64,000 nucleotides of DNA from Acidobacteriota bacterium (GTDB taxonomy: Bacteria; Acidobacteriota; Blastocatellia; HR10), in NCBI GenBank assembly GCA_030550025.1, contig JAUQQC010000001.1:372001-436000 (forward strand), in the 5' to 3' direction. Shown here piece by piece: positions 26,845-36,144 of the stretch (positions within the stretch are counted from its first letter, which is position 1; every line of letters begins with the position of its first letter). Below the pieces are notes generated by a model. The model searched no databases. It worked only from the letters and a program-made list of their open reading frames with translations, and had not been told where the DNA came from. The translations under genes and the position numbers were made by a program.

Positions 26845-28125
26845 ATGATGAACGATTGGCATATGCGGCCGCTGCGCGTGGTGGATCCGGAGGTCGCCGA
26901 GGCCATCCTCCGAGAGACGGAGCGACAGGCGCGGGGTTTGGAGTTGATCGCGTCGGAGAATTTCGTCAGCGAGGCCGTCCTCGAAGCCATGGGGTCGGTC
27001 TTCACGAATAAGTATGCCGAGGGGTATCCGGGCAAGCGCTACTACGGGGGATGCGAATTCGTGGACGTCGTGGAGTCGCTGGCGATCCAGCGGGCGAAGC
27101 AACTCTTCGGTGCCGAGCACGTGAACGTGCAGCCGTATTCGGGCTCGCAGGCGAACATGGCCGTTTACATCGCCATGCTGCAGCCCGGAGATACGATCCT
27201 TGGGATGAACCTCTCGCATGGGGGACATTTGACGCACGGGCATCCGTTGAACTTCTCGGGGAAATATTTCCGCGTGATCCCCTACGGGGTGAACCGCGAG
27301 ACGGAGCAGATCGATTACGAGGAGTTGGAGCGGTTGGCGCACGAGCATCGGCCGAAGATGATCGTCTGTGGGGCGAGCGCGTATCCGCGCGTTATCGATT
27401 TCGAGCGCATCGCGGCGATCGCTCGCGAGGTCGGGGCAGTCGTGATGGCCGACATCGCACACATCGCCGGGTTCGTAGCGACGGGCCTGCATCCGAGCCC
27501 CGTTCCCTGCTGTGACTTCGTGACGACGACGACGCATAAGACGCTCCGCGGCCCGCGGGCGGGCATGATCATGTGCAAGGAGAAATACGCGCGGGAGATT
27601 GATCGCGCGGTCTTCCCCTGCGTGCAGGGCGGACCTCACGTCCACATCATGGCGGCCAAGGCCGTGTGCTTCAAGGAGGCCATGCAACCGGAGTTCCGCG
27701 CGTATCAGGAGCAGGTCATCAAAAATGCCCGCGTCTTGGCGGAGGAGCTGGCACGAGCGGGCTATCGGATCGTCTCCGGAGGTACAGATACACACCTGGT
27801 GCTCGTGGATGTCTTCTCTCGAGGCTTGACGGGGAAGCAGGCCGAGAGTGCCTTGGAGCGCGCGGGGATCACCGTGAACAAGAACACCATCCCCTTTGAC
27901 ACGCAGCCGCCGATGATCGCCAGCGGCATCCGCTTGGGGACGCCGGCGGTCACCACGCGGGGGATGAGGGAGCCTGAGATGCGAAAGATCGCGCAGTGGA
28001 TCGCCGAGGTCTTGGATCAACCCGAGAGCGAGGAGGTTCAACGCTCGGTCCGACGACGGGTGTTGGAGCTGACCGAACAATTCCCGCTCTATCCACATCG
28101 GCTGCGTCAGCTCCGCGACTCATGA
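26845..28125 (+). CDS. glyA: Serine hydroxymethyltransferase
   Basis: 426 residues, the usual size. The enzyme interconverts serine and glycine while charging tetrahydrofolate with a one-carbon unit, in the cytoplasm, using PLP. Diagnostic stretches are [28 protein letters not shown], the ADIAHIAGF block and [12 protein letters not shown] with the PLP Schiff-base lysine K232. The C-terminal region ([10 protein letters not shown]) is also conserved. The start at 26845 follows GAGGAGTCGCC. The helicase gene begins 31 bp after the stop, so the two may share a transcript. Confidence 0.97.
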   Translation: MMNDWHMRPLRVVDPEVAEAILRETERQARGLELIASENFVSEAVLEAMGSVFTNKYAEGYPGKRYYGGCEFVDVVESLAIQRAKQLFGAEHVNVQPYSGSQANMAVYIAMLQPGDTILGMNLSHGGHLTHGHPLNFSGKYFRVIPYGVNRETEQIDYEELERLAHEHRPKMIVCGASAYPRVIDFERIAAIAREVGAVVMADIAHIAGFVATGLHPSPVPCCDFVTTTTHKTLRGPRAGMIMCKEKYAREIDRAVFPCVQGGPHVHIMAAKAVCFKEAMQPEFRAYQEQVIKNARVLAEELARAGYRIVSGGTDTHLVLVDVFSRGLTGKQAESALERAGITVNKNTIPFDTQPPMIASGIRLGTPAVTTRGMREPEMRKIAQWIAEVLDQPESEEVQRSVRRRVLELTEQFPLYPHRLRQLRDS

Positions 28126-28156
28126 TCGCCTCTCCTGTGACGTCGGGGGATCAGCC

Positions 28157-30175
28157 ATGAGCCGACAGAGTGAAGAGCTCATCCGCATGGAGGACGTCTT
28201 CGGGGAACGCGGGCTTCTGGGGAAGCATCACCCGCAGTACGAATATCGGCCCGGACAAATCCAAATGGCCGAGGCCGTCTATCGCGCGATCGTCGAGGGG
28301 GAGCATCTATTGGTCGAAGCGGGGACGGGGACGGGGAAGACGCTCGCCTATCTCATCCCGGCGCTAGCGGCCTCCGAGCGCATCATCATCTCAACGGGGA
28401 CGAAGAACCTCCAAGAGCAGCTCTTCCTCAAGGATGTTCCTTTCTTGGAGAAAGCCCTTGGGCGGAAGCTGCGCGTCGCCTACATGAAAGGCCGATCGAA
28501 TTACGTCTGCCTCTATCGCTTGAAGAAGGCCGAGGCGCAACCGATCCTGGCGGATTGGGACGACGTGCGGTATTTCGACGAGATTCGCCAGTGGGCCTTT
28601 CAGTCGGAGACGGGGGATCGCGCGGAGCTGGTGGATCTCCCGGAAAATTTGAGCTTCTGGTCGGCGATCGATGCGCGTTCGGAGGTCTGCCTCGGACAGA
28701 AGTGCCCGGAGTATGAGGCGTGCTTCATCACGAAGATGCGCGAGCGCGCCCTGAAAGCGGATATCGTGATCGTCAACCATCATCTGTTCTTCGCTGATCT
28801 CGCGCTGCGCGGGAACGACTACGGTGCCGTGATCCCGGATTATTCGATCGTCATCTTCGACGAGGCGCACGAACTGGAAGAGATCGCTTCGGAATATTTC
28901 GGGGCGCAGGTGAGCAATTATCGCGTGGCCGAGTTGATCCGCGACGTGCAGAATCTCCCGATCACGGACACGGCGGCTGCGGCGGAGTTGATGCGCGTCG
29001 CCCTGCGCGTGCAGCAGCGGGCCGAGAGTTTCTGGGCGCATTTCCTGAGCGATGGGAGACCCGAGGGGCGATACCCCTTGGAGCCGGACCTCCTCTTTCG
29101 CTCGGAGGTGACAGAGGAAGAGCTTCCTCTGGATGTCGCCAAGGAGGGAGAGGAAGCACTCCCGGTGACGCGCGTGGGGGAGAGTTTCCTCGCGCTTCGG
29201 AATGCCCTCTCGCTTCTGGAGGCGACGCTCGCGACGATGAAGGACCCACCGCCGGAGGCCGAAGCCCTCATCCGTCGAACGGCGCAGGTACGGGCCGATC
29301 TCGACTTCATCCTCGTATCGCACGATCCGCGGTTCGTTCGTTGGTATGAGCGGCGCGGACGCGGGATTTTCCTTCAGGCGACGCCCATTGAGGTCTCGGA
29401 GATTTTGGCCGAGCGACTCTTCGATCGCGTGCGCACGGTGATCTTGACGTCAGCGACCTTAACGAGCGGCGGGAGCTTCCACTTCATTCGATCTCGTCTC
29501 GGGATTCGCCACGCGCGGGAGCTGATCGTCCCCTCGCATTTCGATTATGCCGAACAAGCGATCCTCTATCTTCCTCCGCACATGCCGGACCCCAGGAGTC
29601 CGGAGTTCACCGAAGCTGCCGTCGAGGAGATCGTGCGACTCCTGCGGGTGACGCACGGGCGCGCCTTCGTCCTTTGCACGGCGATCCAGCCGATGCTGGA
29701 GATGTACGAGCGCGTCCGACGTCTCGTGCCGTTCCCCTGTTTCGTCCAGGGGCAGGGTTCGAAATCCGGACTCCTGGCACGGTTCCGCACGACGCCGCAT
29801 TCGGTCCTGTTCGCCACGTCGAGCTTTTGGCAAGGCGTGGACGTGCAGGGGGAGGCGTTGAGCTGTGTCATCATTGATCGGTTGCCCTTCGCCGTCCCGA
29901 CCGATCCCATTGTGGCGGCGCGCCAGCGCTACATCGAGCAAAGCGGCGGCGATCCGTTCTACGAGTACGCCGTCCCACAAGCCGTCATCATGCTCAAGCA
30001 GGGGCTGGGACGACTGATCCGCAGTCGAACCGATCGAGGCGTCCTCTCGATCCTCGATCCTCGAATTCGCACGAAGGGATACGGCGCGGTCTTCCGACAG
30101 AGCCTTCCTCCCTGTCCGATCACAACGCGGATCGAAGACGTGGAACGCTTTTTCGAGCGTTGGGCATCCGCCTGA
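28157..30175 (+). CDS. DinG/YoaA-type (XPD-like) iron-sulfur DNA helicase
   Basis: 672 residues of superfamily 2. Walker A is EAGTGTGKT (K61), motif Ia ISTGTKNLQEQL, and the DEAH box lies at 235-238 (VIFDEAHELEE). Four cysteines in the Walker A-DEAH interval, C118, C178, C183 and C189 (VCLGQKCPEYEAC), are placed like the 4Fe-4S ligands of XPD and DinG. C-terminal helicase motifs include FATSSFWQGVDVQG and QGLGRLIRSRTDRG. Such helicases unwind 5'-3' and clear R-loops, G-quadruplexes or damaged forks. There is no exonuclease domain as in Firmicutes DinG. Whether it is the DinG or YoaA orthologue cannot be settled here. Confidence 0.92.
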   Translation: MSRQSEELIRMEDVFGERGLLGKHHPQYEYRPGQIQMAEAVYRAIVEGEHLLVEAGTGTGKTLAYLIPALAASERIIISTGTKNLQEQLFLKDVPFLEKALGRKLRVAYMKGRSNYVCLYRLKKAEAQPILADWDDVRYFDEIRQWAFQSETGDRAELVDLPENLSFWSAIDARSEVCLGQKCPEYEACFITKMRERALKADIVIVNHHLFFADLALRGNDYGAVIPDYSIVIFDEAHELEEIASEYFGAQVSNYRVAELIRDVQNLPITDTAAAAELMRVALRVQQRAESFWAHFLSDGRPEGRYPLEPDLLFRSEVTEEELPLDVAKEGEEALPVTRVGESFLALRNALSLLEATLATMKDPPPEAEALIRRTAQVRADLDFILVSHDPRFVRWYERRGRGIFLQATPIEVSEILAERLFDRVRTVILTSATLTSGGSFHFIRSRLGIRHARELIVPSHFDYAEQAILYLPPHMPDPRSPEFTEAAVEEIVRLLRVTHGRAFVLCTAIQPMLEMYERVRRLVPFPCFVQGQGSKSGLLARFRTTPHSVLFATSSFWQGVDVQGEALSCVIIDRLPFAVPTDPIVAARQRYIEQSGGDPFYEYAVPQAVIMLKQGLGRLIRSRTDRGVLSILDPRIRTKGYGAVFRQSLPPCPITTRIEDVERFFERWASA

Positions 30176-30283
30176 AAGCGGGGATCGTCTCCGCCAAAAG
30201 GGGCGATCTCCGACGAGCGCCGCGCGCGATCTCGATCTTCGGGACGAGACCTCGCGGGCGCGCGATCTTCGGAGGAGGACAAT

Positions 30284-30754
30284 ATGGGAGTTGTCGCCCG
30301 ATTGAAGCAATACCTCGATGAGCAACACGTCCCCTACGTGGTCTGCCTCCATTCGCAGGCGTTCACGGCACAAGAGATCGCCCACGCGCTTCACGTGCGA
30401 GGCCGCGAGATGGCGAAGGCTGTGATCCTCAAAGCCGATGACCGATATGTGATGGCCGTGCTGCCGGCTCACCACAAGGTCGACCTGACGCGATTCGCCG
30501 AAGTCGTGGGGGCGACCTACGTCCGTTTGGCGACGGAGGCCGAGTTCAAAGACCTCTTCCCGGACTGTGAGGTCGGCGCGATGCCGATCTTCGGCAATCT
30601 CTACGGAATCCCCGTTTACGTGGCCGAGCCCTTGTTGCAGGACGAGGAGATCGTCTTCAATGCGGGGACGCATACGGATTCGATTCGGATGCGGTTGGCC
30701 GATTTTCTCCGATTGAGCGAGGCGACGGTGGCCGCATTCTCCGAGGTAGCGTGA
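30284..30754 (+). CDS. YbaK/prolyl-tRNA editing-domain protein
   Basis: 156 residues, a stand-alone editing domain of the YbaK/ProX/INS superfamily. These hydrolyse mischarged aminoacyl-tRNAs such as Cys- or Ala-tRNA(Pro). The conserved lysine region MAKAVILKADD and the glycine-rich ligand loop GAMPIFGNLYGIPVYV are present. Some relatives of this short type also show a DUF-like C-terminus; here the protein ends shortly after the fold. GGAGGAGGACAAT precedes the ATG. It converges with the amidase gene across a hairpin. The specific tRNA substrate is unknown. Confidence 0.85.
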   Translation: MGVVARLKQYLDEQHVPYVVCLHSQAFTAQEIAHALHVRGREMAKAVILKADDRYVMAVLPAHHKVDLTRFAEVVGATYVRLATEAEFKDLFPDCEVGAMPIFGNLYGIPVYVAEPLLQDEEIVFNAGTHTDSIRMRLADFLRLSEATVAAFSEVA

Positions 30755-30780
30755 GGGGAGAGCACTTGGTCTCTCCCCTC
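30753..30780. terminator. Bidirectional stem-loop between convergent genes
   Basis: GAGGGGAGAG (30753-30762) pairs perfectly, 10 bp, with CTCTCCCCTC (30771-30780) around an 8-base loop, starting at the YbaK-type stop codon and ending 9 bp before the amidase stop. Confidence 0.6.
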
Positions 30781-30788
30781 TGGAGGAT

Positions 30789-32198
30789 TCAGGCCTCGAG
30801 GGGAGGCCGTCGCCGATGCCAGTCGGTCTCCCGTTGATAAGCATTGGCCAAGGCAATGAGCATCGCTTCGCTGAAGGCTCGTCCCATCAGTTGAAGCGCT
30901 GTGGGGAGTCCAGCTTGTCCGAATCCGTTGGGGATGGAGAGCGCCGGGACGCCCGCCACGTTCCCTGCCGGGATGAGCGCGGGTCCGCCCCCCGTCCCCG
31001 GATATGCCCGCTCAAATTCCACGCCAATCGGATAAGCGACGGTCGCGCGCGTCGGCGCGATCACGGCATCGTATCGGGAGAGCACTTCGTCGAGGGCTTG
31101 GCGAATCCGAACGCGAACGCGTTGGGCTTGCAGGTAATCCACGGCCAGGACCGTCATTCCCGCATACCCCCCAATCCGATCGCGCGGGTTTTGCAGTTCC
31201 GCCAGGCGCCCGCTCTCGATCAGATCCCGGAAGGCGCTTGCGCCCTCGGCGTTGACGATGATTCCGACGACTTGCCCGTAAGGGAGATCGGGCAGGGCGA
31301 CTTCGGGATCAATCGTGGCGTATTTCTTGAGGACCTCGACGGCTTCCTCGAAGTTCTTCCGCACTTCGGGTTGCACGCGCTCCAGTGCGCCCTTGACGAT
31401 GCCTACACGCATCCGCCGGGTAGGCAGAAGTGGCGCCGAATACGTGAATCTTCGGGCGACGCTCGATGGGTCTTTGGGGTCTTTGCCGGAGATCGCGGCG
31501 AGTACGATCCCGCAGTCGTCGGCCGTGCGGCACATGGGGCCGAGTTTGTCGAGCGTCCAACAGAGTGCCATGGCGCCATATCGGCTCACGAGTCCATAAG
31601 TCGGGCGCAACCCCGAGATGCCGCAAAAGGCCGCGGGCGTGAGGATCGAGCCCGAGGTCTCCGAGCCGATAGCGAAAGCGACCAATCCGGCCGCGACAGC
31701 CGCTCCCGATCCGGAGGATGATCCCCCGCTCCAGTAATCGAGGTTCCACGGCGTGCGTCCCGGTCCGGTGAAGGAGGCATCTGCCGTGTTGTACCCCATG
31801 CCTCCGGCCAGTTCGACCATCGCGAGCTTCGCCACCAAGATGGCGCCCGCTCGCTGGAGACGTCGCACGACCGTCGCATCATAGTCGAAGACCTGATTTC
31901 GATACGGCGCGGCGCCCCAGGTCGTGGGGATGCCCTTGGTCGCCAGCAGGTCTTTCACCCCGTACGGGATGCCGTGCAGCAACCCGCGATATTGGCCCTG
32001 CATGATTTCCCGTTCCGCGCGGCGCGCTTGCGCCAGAGCCAACTCGTGAGTGATCGTGACGACCGCGCCCAGTTTCGGCCCCAAGCGCTCCAGTCGCTCC
32101 AGATACAGGCGCGTGAGTTCGACCGGAGACAGACGCCGGGATCGGAGGAGTTGAGCCAATTCACGAATCGAGAGGAAAGCGAGATCATGATCGCGCAT
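30789..32198 (-). CDS. Amidase-signature enzyme
   Basis: About 469 residues of the amidase-signature (GatA/FAAH) fold. The Ser-cisSer-Lys triad is visible: lysine K82 in HGIPYGVKDLL, the cis-serine within GGSSSGSG (158-165), and the nucleophile S184 in GSETSGSI. The family hydrolyses amides to acid plus ammonia. GatA itself is unlikely, since no gatB or gatC is near and the C-terminal part differs. The start at 32198 follows GGGGGG about 6 nt before the ATG; the frame is open 18 codons further. A small Tat-signal protein is encoded 50 bp upstream on the same strand, and the pair is likely co-expressed. The substrate is unknown. Confidence 0.9.
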   Translation of the reverse strand: MRDHDLAFLSIRELAQLLRSRRLSPVELTRLYLERLERLGPKLGAVVTITHELALAQARRAEREIMQGQYRGLLHGIPYGVKDLLATKGIPTTWGAAPYRNQVFDYDATVVRRLQRAGAILVAKLAMVELAGGMGYNTADASFTGPGRTPWNLDYWSGGSSSGSGAAVAAGLVAFAIGSETSGSILTPAAFCGISGLRPTYGLVSRYGAMALCWTLDKLGPMCRTADDCGIVLAAISGKDPKDPSSVARRFTYSAPLLPTRRMRVGIVKGALERVQPEVRKNFEEAVEVLKKYATIDPEVALPDLPYGQVVGIIVNAEGASAFRDLIESGRLAELQNPRDRIGGYAGMTVLAVDYLQAQRVRVRIRQALDEVLSRYDAVIAPTRATVAYPIGVEFERAYPGTGGGPALIPAGNVAGVPALSIPNGFGQAGLPTALQLMGRAFSEAMLIALANAYQRETDWHRRRPPLEA

Positions 32199-32248
32199 CG
32201 TACACCCCCCTGAGGATTGGGTTTTGGCCGAGCCGCCATGAAGCGGGC

Positions 32249-32587
32249 TCACGGCATTGCGCGGAAGATCAAATCCGGCTCATCCGCATTGGTGAGCGGG
32301 ACGTTCCGAAGGCGTTCGGCTGAGCGAAGACCGCGCTCGATCTGCCGCTTGACTTCCGCGAGTTGTTCCTCCGTCAGGAAGCGTCCATAGCGCAATCGGA
32401 CCAGCTCGCCCAAGGCCTCGGCGGCTGCCGAGGGGGTGAGCGGTTGCTGTGGCGATTGCGTCATGACTCCCACTGCGCTTTCCTTCCCCTCCGTCCCTTC
32501 CAGAAGCGGGAGCGTCGAGGGGAAGACGGCCGTCGCTGCAACCGTCTTGAGAAATTGTCGTCGCGTCGTCCGTGCCTTCTTGCTCAT
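32249..32587 (-). CDS. Small Tat-exported protein paired with the amidase
   Basis: 112 residues. The N-terminus RTTRRQFLKTVAATAVFPST is a twin-arginine (Tat) signal (TRRQFLK), so the protein is probably exported folded. The mature part is short, helical and charged (LGELVRLRYGRFLTEEQLAEVKRQIERGLRSAERLR) and ends with NADEPDLIFRAMP, with no cysteines or recognisable cofactor motif. AAGGAGGTG precedes the ATG. It lies immediately upstream of the amidase gene on the same strand. I infer it may be a partner or chaperone subunit. I do not recognise the mature domain. Confidence 0.75.
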   Translation of the reverse strand: MSKKARTTRRQFLKTVAATAVFPSTLPLLEGTEGKESAVGVMTQSPQQPLTPSAAAEALGELVRLRYGRFLTEEQLAEVKRQIERGLRSAERLRNVPLTNADEPDLIFRAMP

Positions 32588-32616
32588 CGCCTCACCTCCT
32601 TGGTTATGGCCGGATT

Positions 32617-32645
32617 ATTATTTTCAGGCGCCTCGATAAATGCAA
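32617..32645 (-). promoter_or_regulatory. Putative promoter of the Tat-protein/amidase operon
   Basis: On the minus strand TTGCAT (32645-32640), 17 bp spacer, AATAAT (32622-32617). The -10 matches 5 of 6, the -35 only 3 of 6. Confidence 0.4.
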
Positions 32646-32667
32646 GGGCGCACCGCTCCGTCCCAAA

Positions 32668-32696
32668 TTGCCGAGGGTCCACCTTTGGTTTATCAT
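32668..32696 (+). promoter_or_regulatory. Putative promoter of the kinase gene
   Basis: TTGCCG at 32668-32673, 17 bp spacer, TATCAT at 32691-32696 (5 of 6). It lies 98 bp before the kinase ATG, divergent from the Tat-protein promoter. Confidence 0.5.
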
Positions 32697-32794
32697 TGGG
32701 CCGAAGCTCGGCGTCATCTTTCAGCGATGGGGTGAAATGCAAAAGCGAAGGGAGAATCGAGACGGGCGATAGAGAGGATGGAGATGAGGGAGGC

Positions 32795-35716
32795 ATGAGA
32801 TCGAGGAGTCTCCAGCCGGGAACGGTCATCTCCCGTTACCGGATCCAAGCCTGGATCGCCCAAGGGGGGATGGCCGATGTCTATCGCGCCGTGGACCTTC
32901 AGCTTGGGCGAGCGGTGGCCATCAAGGTTCTTTCCCCTTCGCTCGTCGCCGATCCGGATGCTCGCCGTCGTTTCTTCCGCGAAGCGCGCGCGGCCTCCGC
33001 GCTTCAGCATCCGAACATTTGCGCGGTCTATGAAGTCGGAGAAGTCGGCGACATCGTCTTCATCGCCATGCCCTATATCGCCGGGAAGACGCTCAAGGAG
33101 CTTCTCGATAAGGGGCCGCTTCCGATTGAGCGCGCGCTGGGATACGCCATTGATATTGCAGAGGCCCTGGAAGAAGCGCATCGGCATGGGATCATCCATC
33201 GCGACATCAAACCCTCGAATGTCATTGTGGACGAGCGCGATCGCGCCATTGTATTGGATTTCGGCTTGGCCAAGCGTGTGCGTTGGGAGGGGCGGGAAGC
33301 GGACGACGCGCTCACGATCTCACAGATCACGGCGACTTCGGCGCTCATCGGGACGACGCCGTACATGTCACCGGAACAGGTGCGCGGCGAGCCACTGGAT
33401 GAGCGGAGCGACATCTTCTCCTTCGGCACGTTGCTTTACGAACTGCTCACCGGGCGGAGACCTTTCGTCGGGGCGACGGAGATCGAAATCTTGCATGCCA
33501 TTTTGCACGCGGAGCCGGAGCCGATGAGCGCACTCGCACCTCATGTGGACTTCGAATTGGAGCGCATTGTGCGGAAAGCGCTGCGAAAGGACCCGGCCGA
33601 TCGGTATCCGACGATCTCGGAGATGAAGGAAGAGCTGATCGCGTTCGCGCGCGAACGCGGATATGTGGCGAGCGGGTTACGGACCGTCTCTCTGGCGCGG
33701 ACGACCCGGGAGGAGTCGTCCCGGTTGGAGCGCTTGCCGACGGTGCGCGCGATGGGCGTTGTGTTGATCGGTCTGATTGCGGCGTTCGTGTTCTGGTTCC
33801 TCCGGCGCACCGACGACCGCCTGGGAACGGAATGGATCGCCGCTCTGCAGCACACGCAGCTGGTGAGTTGGAAGAACGAACCGGGCGAGAGTCCGCCGCG
33901 CCCGCGCTTCTCCCCGGATGGGAAGATGATCGCCTTCGCTTCCCGAAAAGGGGGATATCCCGATCTGTGGGTTCAACAGACGCTCGGCGGAGCGGCCGTG
34001 CAGATCACGCGCGATGAGTGGAGCGATTGGTCTCCTCTCTGGTCGCCAGATGGGCAGCAGATCGCTTTCCTCTCCAATCGCGGAGGAGAAGTGGGCATCT
34101 GGGTGATCCCGGCCTTAGGAGGGGTCCCAACACTGCTGCATCTCATTCCCCAAGCGACGACGGGTCGCTTGAATCCGGTGAACTTGATCGCGTGGTCGGC
34201 CAAGCGAAATGCCATCTATTATGAGGCGCAGCGGAATCTCTATGCGCTCGATCTCACCTCGCGACGGGCAACAGCGTTGACGTCGTTCGACCCGCACACG
34301 TCGCGCGTCATGGACCTCAGCCTCTCGCCCGACGAACGGCGGATCGCTTACGTGGACGTTCAAGGTGGGCAGGCGGACATTTGGATCCTCCCCCTTGGCG
34401 AAGGGAAACCGGAGCGAGTGACCGCGAGCCAGGATGAGGAACGGTTCCCGATTTGGCATCCTGATGGGCGGCGCTTGCTTTACGCGTGCAAATGGGGGGG
34501 GATATACCAGATCTGCCTCTGGGCTCTCGGTGGGCGAACGCCGAAGCGGCTCACCTCCAGTGAGGCCGATCTTTTCATCGCCGATGTCTCCTTGGATGGT
34601 CGGCGCCTGCTGTATTCGCTCTCGAAGGACGAGTCCGACATCTGGGGGGTGAACGTTCAGACGGGGCAAGAAGTCCAAGTGACGACGGAGATCGGCTTGG
34701 AATTGTGGCCAGCCGTCTCTCCCGATGGACGCCTCCTCGCATTTCAGGCGAAGCCGGAGTCGAGCGCGGGCGGCGACCTCTTTCACGCGCACCTCGTGGT
34801 GAGAACGCTCGACGGTGAGGATGCCGCGGTCCGATTCACCACCGCTGGCTTTGATCCGGCTTGGTCCCCCGACGGTCGACGTCTGGCGTTCTTGCGTCGT
34901 GGATCGGATGGACAACTCGACCTTTGGATCGTCCCGGCTTCCGGGGGAGCTGAGCGGCGGGTGACGCGCGGCGTTTACCACGGAGGGTATGGGCTCTTGC
35001 CATTCTATCGATTGCAGACGCGCGACTTCAGTTGGGCTCCTGATGGGCGTCGTCTCGCTTACGCCTCGATGCGAACGGGCGCTTCGAACATCTGGATCAC
35101 CACGCTCGACCCCGTTGAAGACGTTCGGGTGACGGAGAATGCCGATCGCGCGCTCGTCTTCTCTTGCCCGCTCTGGGCTCCCGACGGCCGTCGTCTCGCC
35201 TTCGTCTCAGAGACGAGAGGGGCCTCTGAAGCGCGATGGACGGTGTGGGTGAGTGAGGTGGAGCGGAAGGTGATGCTCCCCATCTTGCGAAGCCAGGATG
35301 TGGTGCGACTCGTCGGCTGGGTGGATTCAGGCGCGGCGCTGCTGGTCGCGATCAGCGCGGGGTCGCGCCTCGTCCCATACATGGCCCGGGAGATTCGCCT
35401 CGTTCGCGTCACGGTGCCCGAGGGGAAGAGAGAGCCGCTCGGCGTGCTCGTGGAGGCGAGCGTGGTGACCGTTCACCTCTCGCCCAATGGACGCACGGTC
35501 GCCTACGTCTCACGGGCCGATGGACGCGATAACGTGTGGACGCTCGCGATCGAGGGGGGGAGAGCCGTGAAGCGGACGGAGAATCGAGACCCGCGAGTCT
35601 ATTTCTCCACGCTCGCTTGGGCACCCGATGGGCGGATCCTCTACTATGGGCGACAAGCGAGCTGGAGCGTGATCAAGATGATCGAGAACTTTCCAGAGAA
35701 AGGAGACTTTCGATGA
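32795..35716 (+). CDS. Membrane Ser/Thr protein kinase with TolB-type propeller sensor
   Basis: About 973 residues. A cytoplasmic Hanks-type kinase domain (about 15-285) has the glycine loop IAQGGMADVY, VAIK (K44), HRDIKPSN (catalytic D137), DFG (155-157) and the TPYMSPEQVRG activation segment, so it looks active. One membrane helix follows (about 318-337, AMGVVLIGLIAAFVFWFL), then about 600 residues of repeated PD40/TolB-like blades (for example PRFSPDGKMIAFASRKGGY and PAWSPDGRRLAFLRR) that would lie in the periplasm as a propeller. The open frame begins far upstream at 32363, but kinase similarity starts at the ATG at 32795; ribosome spacing there is only fair. The stop overlaps the next start (ATGA, 35713-35716). 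This kinase-propeller layout is frequent in Acidobacteriota. Confidence 0.92.
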   Translation: MRSRSLQPGTVISRYRIQAWIAQGGMADVYRAVDLQLGRAVAIKVLSPSLVADPDARRRFFREARAASALQHPNICAVYEVGEVGDIVFIAMPYIAGKTLKELLDKGPLPIERALGYAIDIAEALEEAHRHGIIHRDIKPSNVIVDERDRAIVLDFGLAKRVRWEGREADDALTISQITATSALIGTTPYMSPEQVRGEPLDERSDIFSFGTLLYELLTGRRPFVGATEIEILHAILHAEPEPMSALAPHVDFELERIVRKALRKDPADRYPTISEMKEELIAFARERGYVASGLRTVSLARTTREESSRLERLPTVRAMGVVLIGLIAAFVFWFLRRTDDRLGTEWIAALQHTQLVSWKNEPGESPPRPRFSPDGKMIAFASRKGGYPDLWVQQTLGGAAVQITRDEWSDWSPLWSPDGQQIAFLSNRGGEVGIWVIPALGGVPTLLHLIPQATTGRLNPVNLIAWSAKRNAIYYEAQRNLYALDLTSRRATALTSFDPHTSRVMDLSLSPDERRIAYVDVQGGQADIWILPLGEGKPERVTASQDEERFPIWHPDGRRLLYACKWGGIYQICLWALGGRTPKRLTSSEADLFIADVSLDGRRLLYSLSKDESDIWGVNVQTGQEVQVTTEIGLELWPAVSPDGRLLAFQAKPESSAGGDLFHAHLVVRTLDGEDAAVRFTTAGFDPAWSPDGRRLAFLRRGSDGQLDLWIVPASGGAERRVTRGVYHGGYGLLPFYRLQTRDFSWAPDGRRLAYASMRTGASNIWITTLDPVEDVRVTENADRALVFSCPLWAPDGRRLAFVSETRGASEARWTVWVSEVERKVMLPILRSQDVVRLVGWVDSGAALLVAISAGSRLVPYMAREIRLVRVTVPEGKREPLGVLVEASVVTVHLSPNGRTVAYVSRADGRDNVWTLAIEGGRAVKRTENRDPRVYFSTLAWAPDGRILYYGRQASWSVIKMIENFPEKGDFR

Positions 35717-36129
35717 AGAAAGTGAAAGCGGAGAGGAGGACTTCCTTGACGATTCGCATTCCGGTGAGACGAGTCGGACGGAGAAGGAAACGCGCGGGAG
35801 CCGTCGGGGAGATCCCGTCACTTGTGCGAGAACTGGCGATGAAGAATCAGTGGGATCGGTGGGAGATACAAACGCGGGAGCTGAGCGGGGAGGACCTCGG
35901 TCCGTATCTGCGATTGCGGGAAGTACTCTCCGCTTTCGAACGGTTTGCCGTCTACTACGTCTTGTCCGGTCGGACGGCATCGCAACGCGCCAAGCGCGCA
36001 GCGACAATTGAGCGGCGCGTGCGCGCGCTCTTGCGCGAGACGTTCGGCTTGGATGGCATCTGTCCCATCGGCTATTGCGAATGCGATGGGATGTGCCTGC
36101 CGTGCGGGCTGTGCGTAGAAGGATCGTGA
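35713..36129 (+). CDS. Small protein with C-terminal six-cysteine cluster, unknown function
   Basis: 138 residues; I do not recognise the family. The N-terminal 30 residues are very basic (MKKVKAERRT, then RRVGRRRKRAG). The middle is helical with EDLGPYLRLREVLSAFERFAVYYVLSG. The last 25 residues hold six cysteines spaced C-x4-C-x-C-x3-C-x2-C-x2-C (C117, C122, C124, C128, C131, C134), which suggests a metal or iron-sulfur site or a redox switch. No signal peptide or membrane segment is seen, so it is probably cytoplasmic. Its ATG overlaps the kinase stop as ATGA and the sigma-54 activator starts 15 bp after its stop, so all three are likely co-translated. An adaptor or sensor role is inference. 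Confidence 0.8.
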   Translation: MKKVKAERRTSLTIRIPVRRVGRRRKRAGAVGEIPSLVRELAMKNQWDRWEIQTRELSGEDLGPYLRLREVLSAFERFAVYYVLSGRTASQRAKRAATIERRVRALLRETFGLDGICPIGYCECDGMCLPCGLCVEGS

Positions 36130-36144
36130 GGACCGATATGAGGC

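Noticed and set aside
26824..28098. Long open frame opposite glyA
   Set aside because: Arg/His-rich shadow translation without motifs; glyA is unmistakable.
32363..32794. Long upstream extension of the kinase frame
   Set aside because: It runs antisense through the Tat-protein gene and across a divergent promoter region; kinase similarity begins only at 32795.
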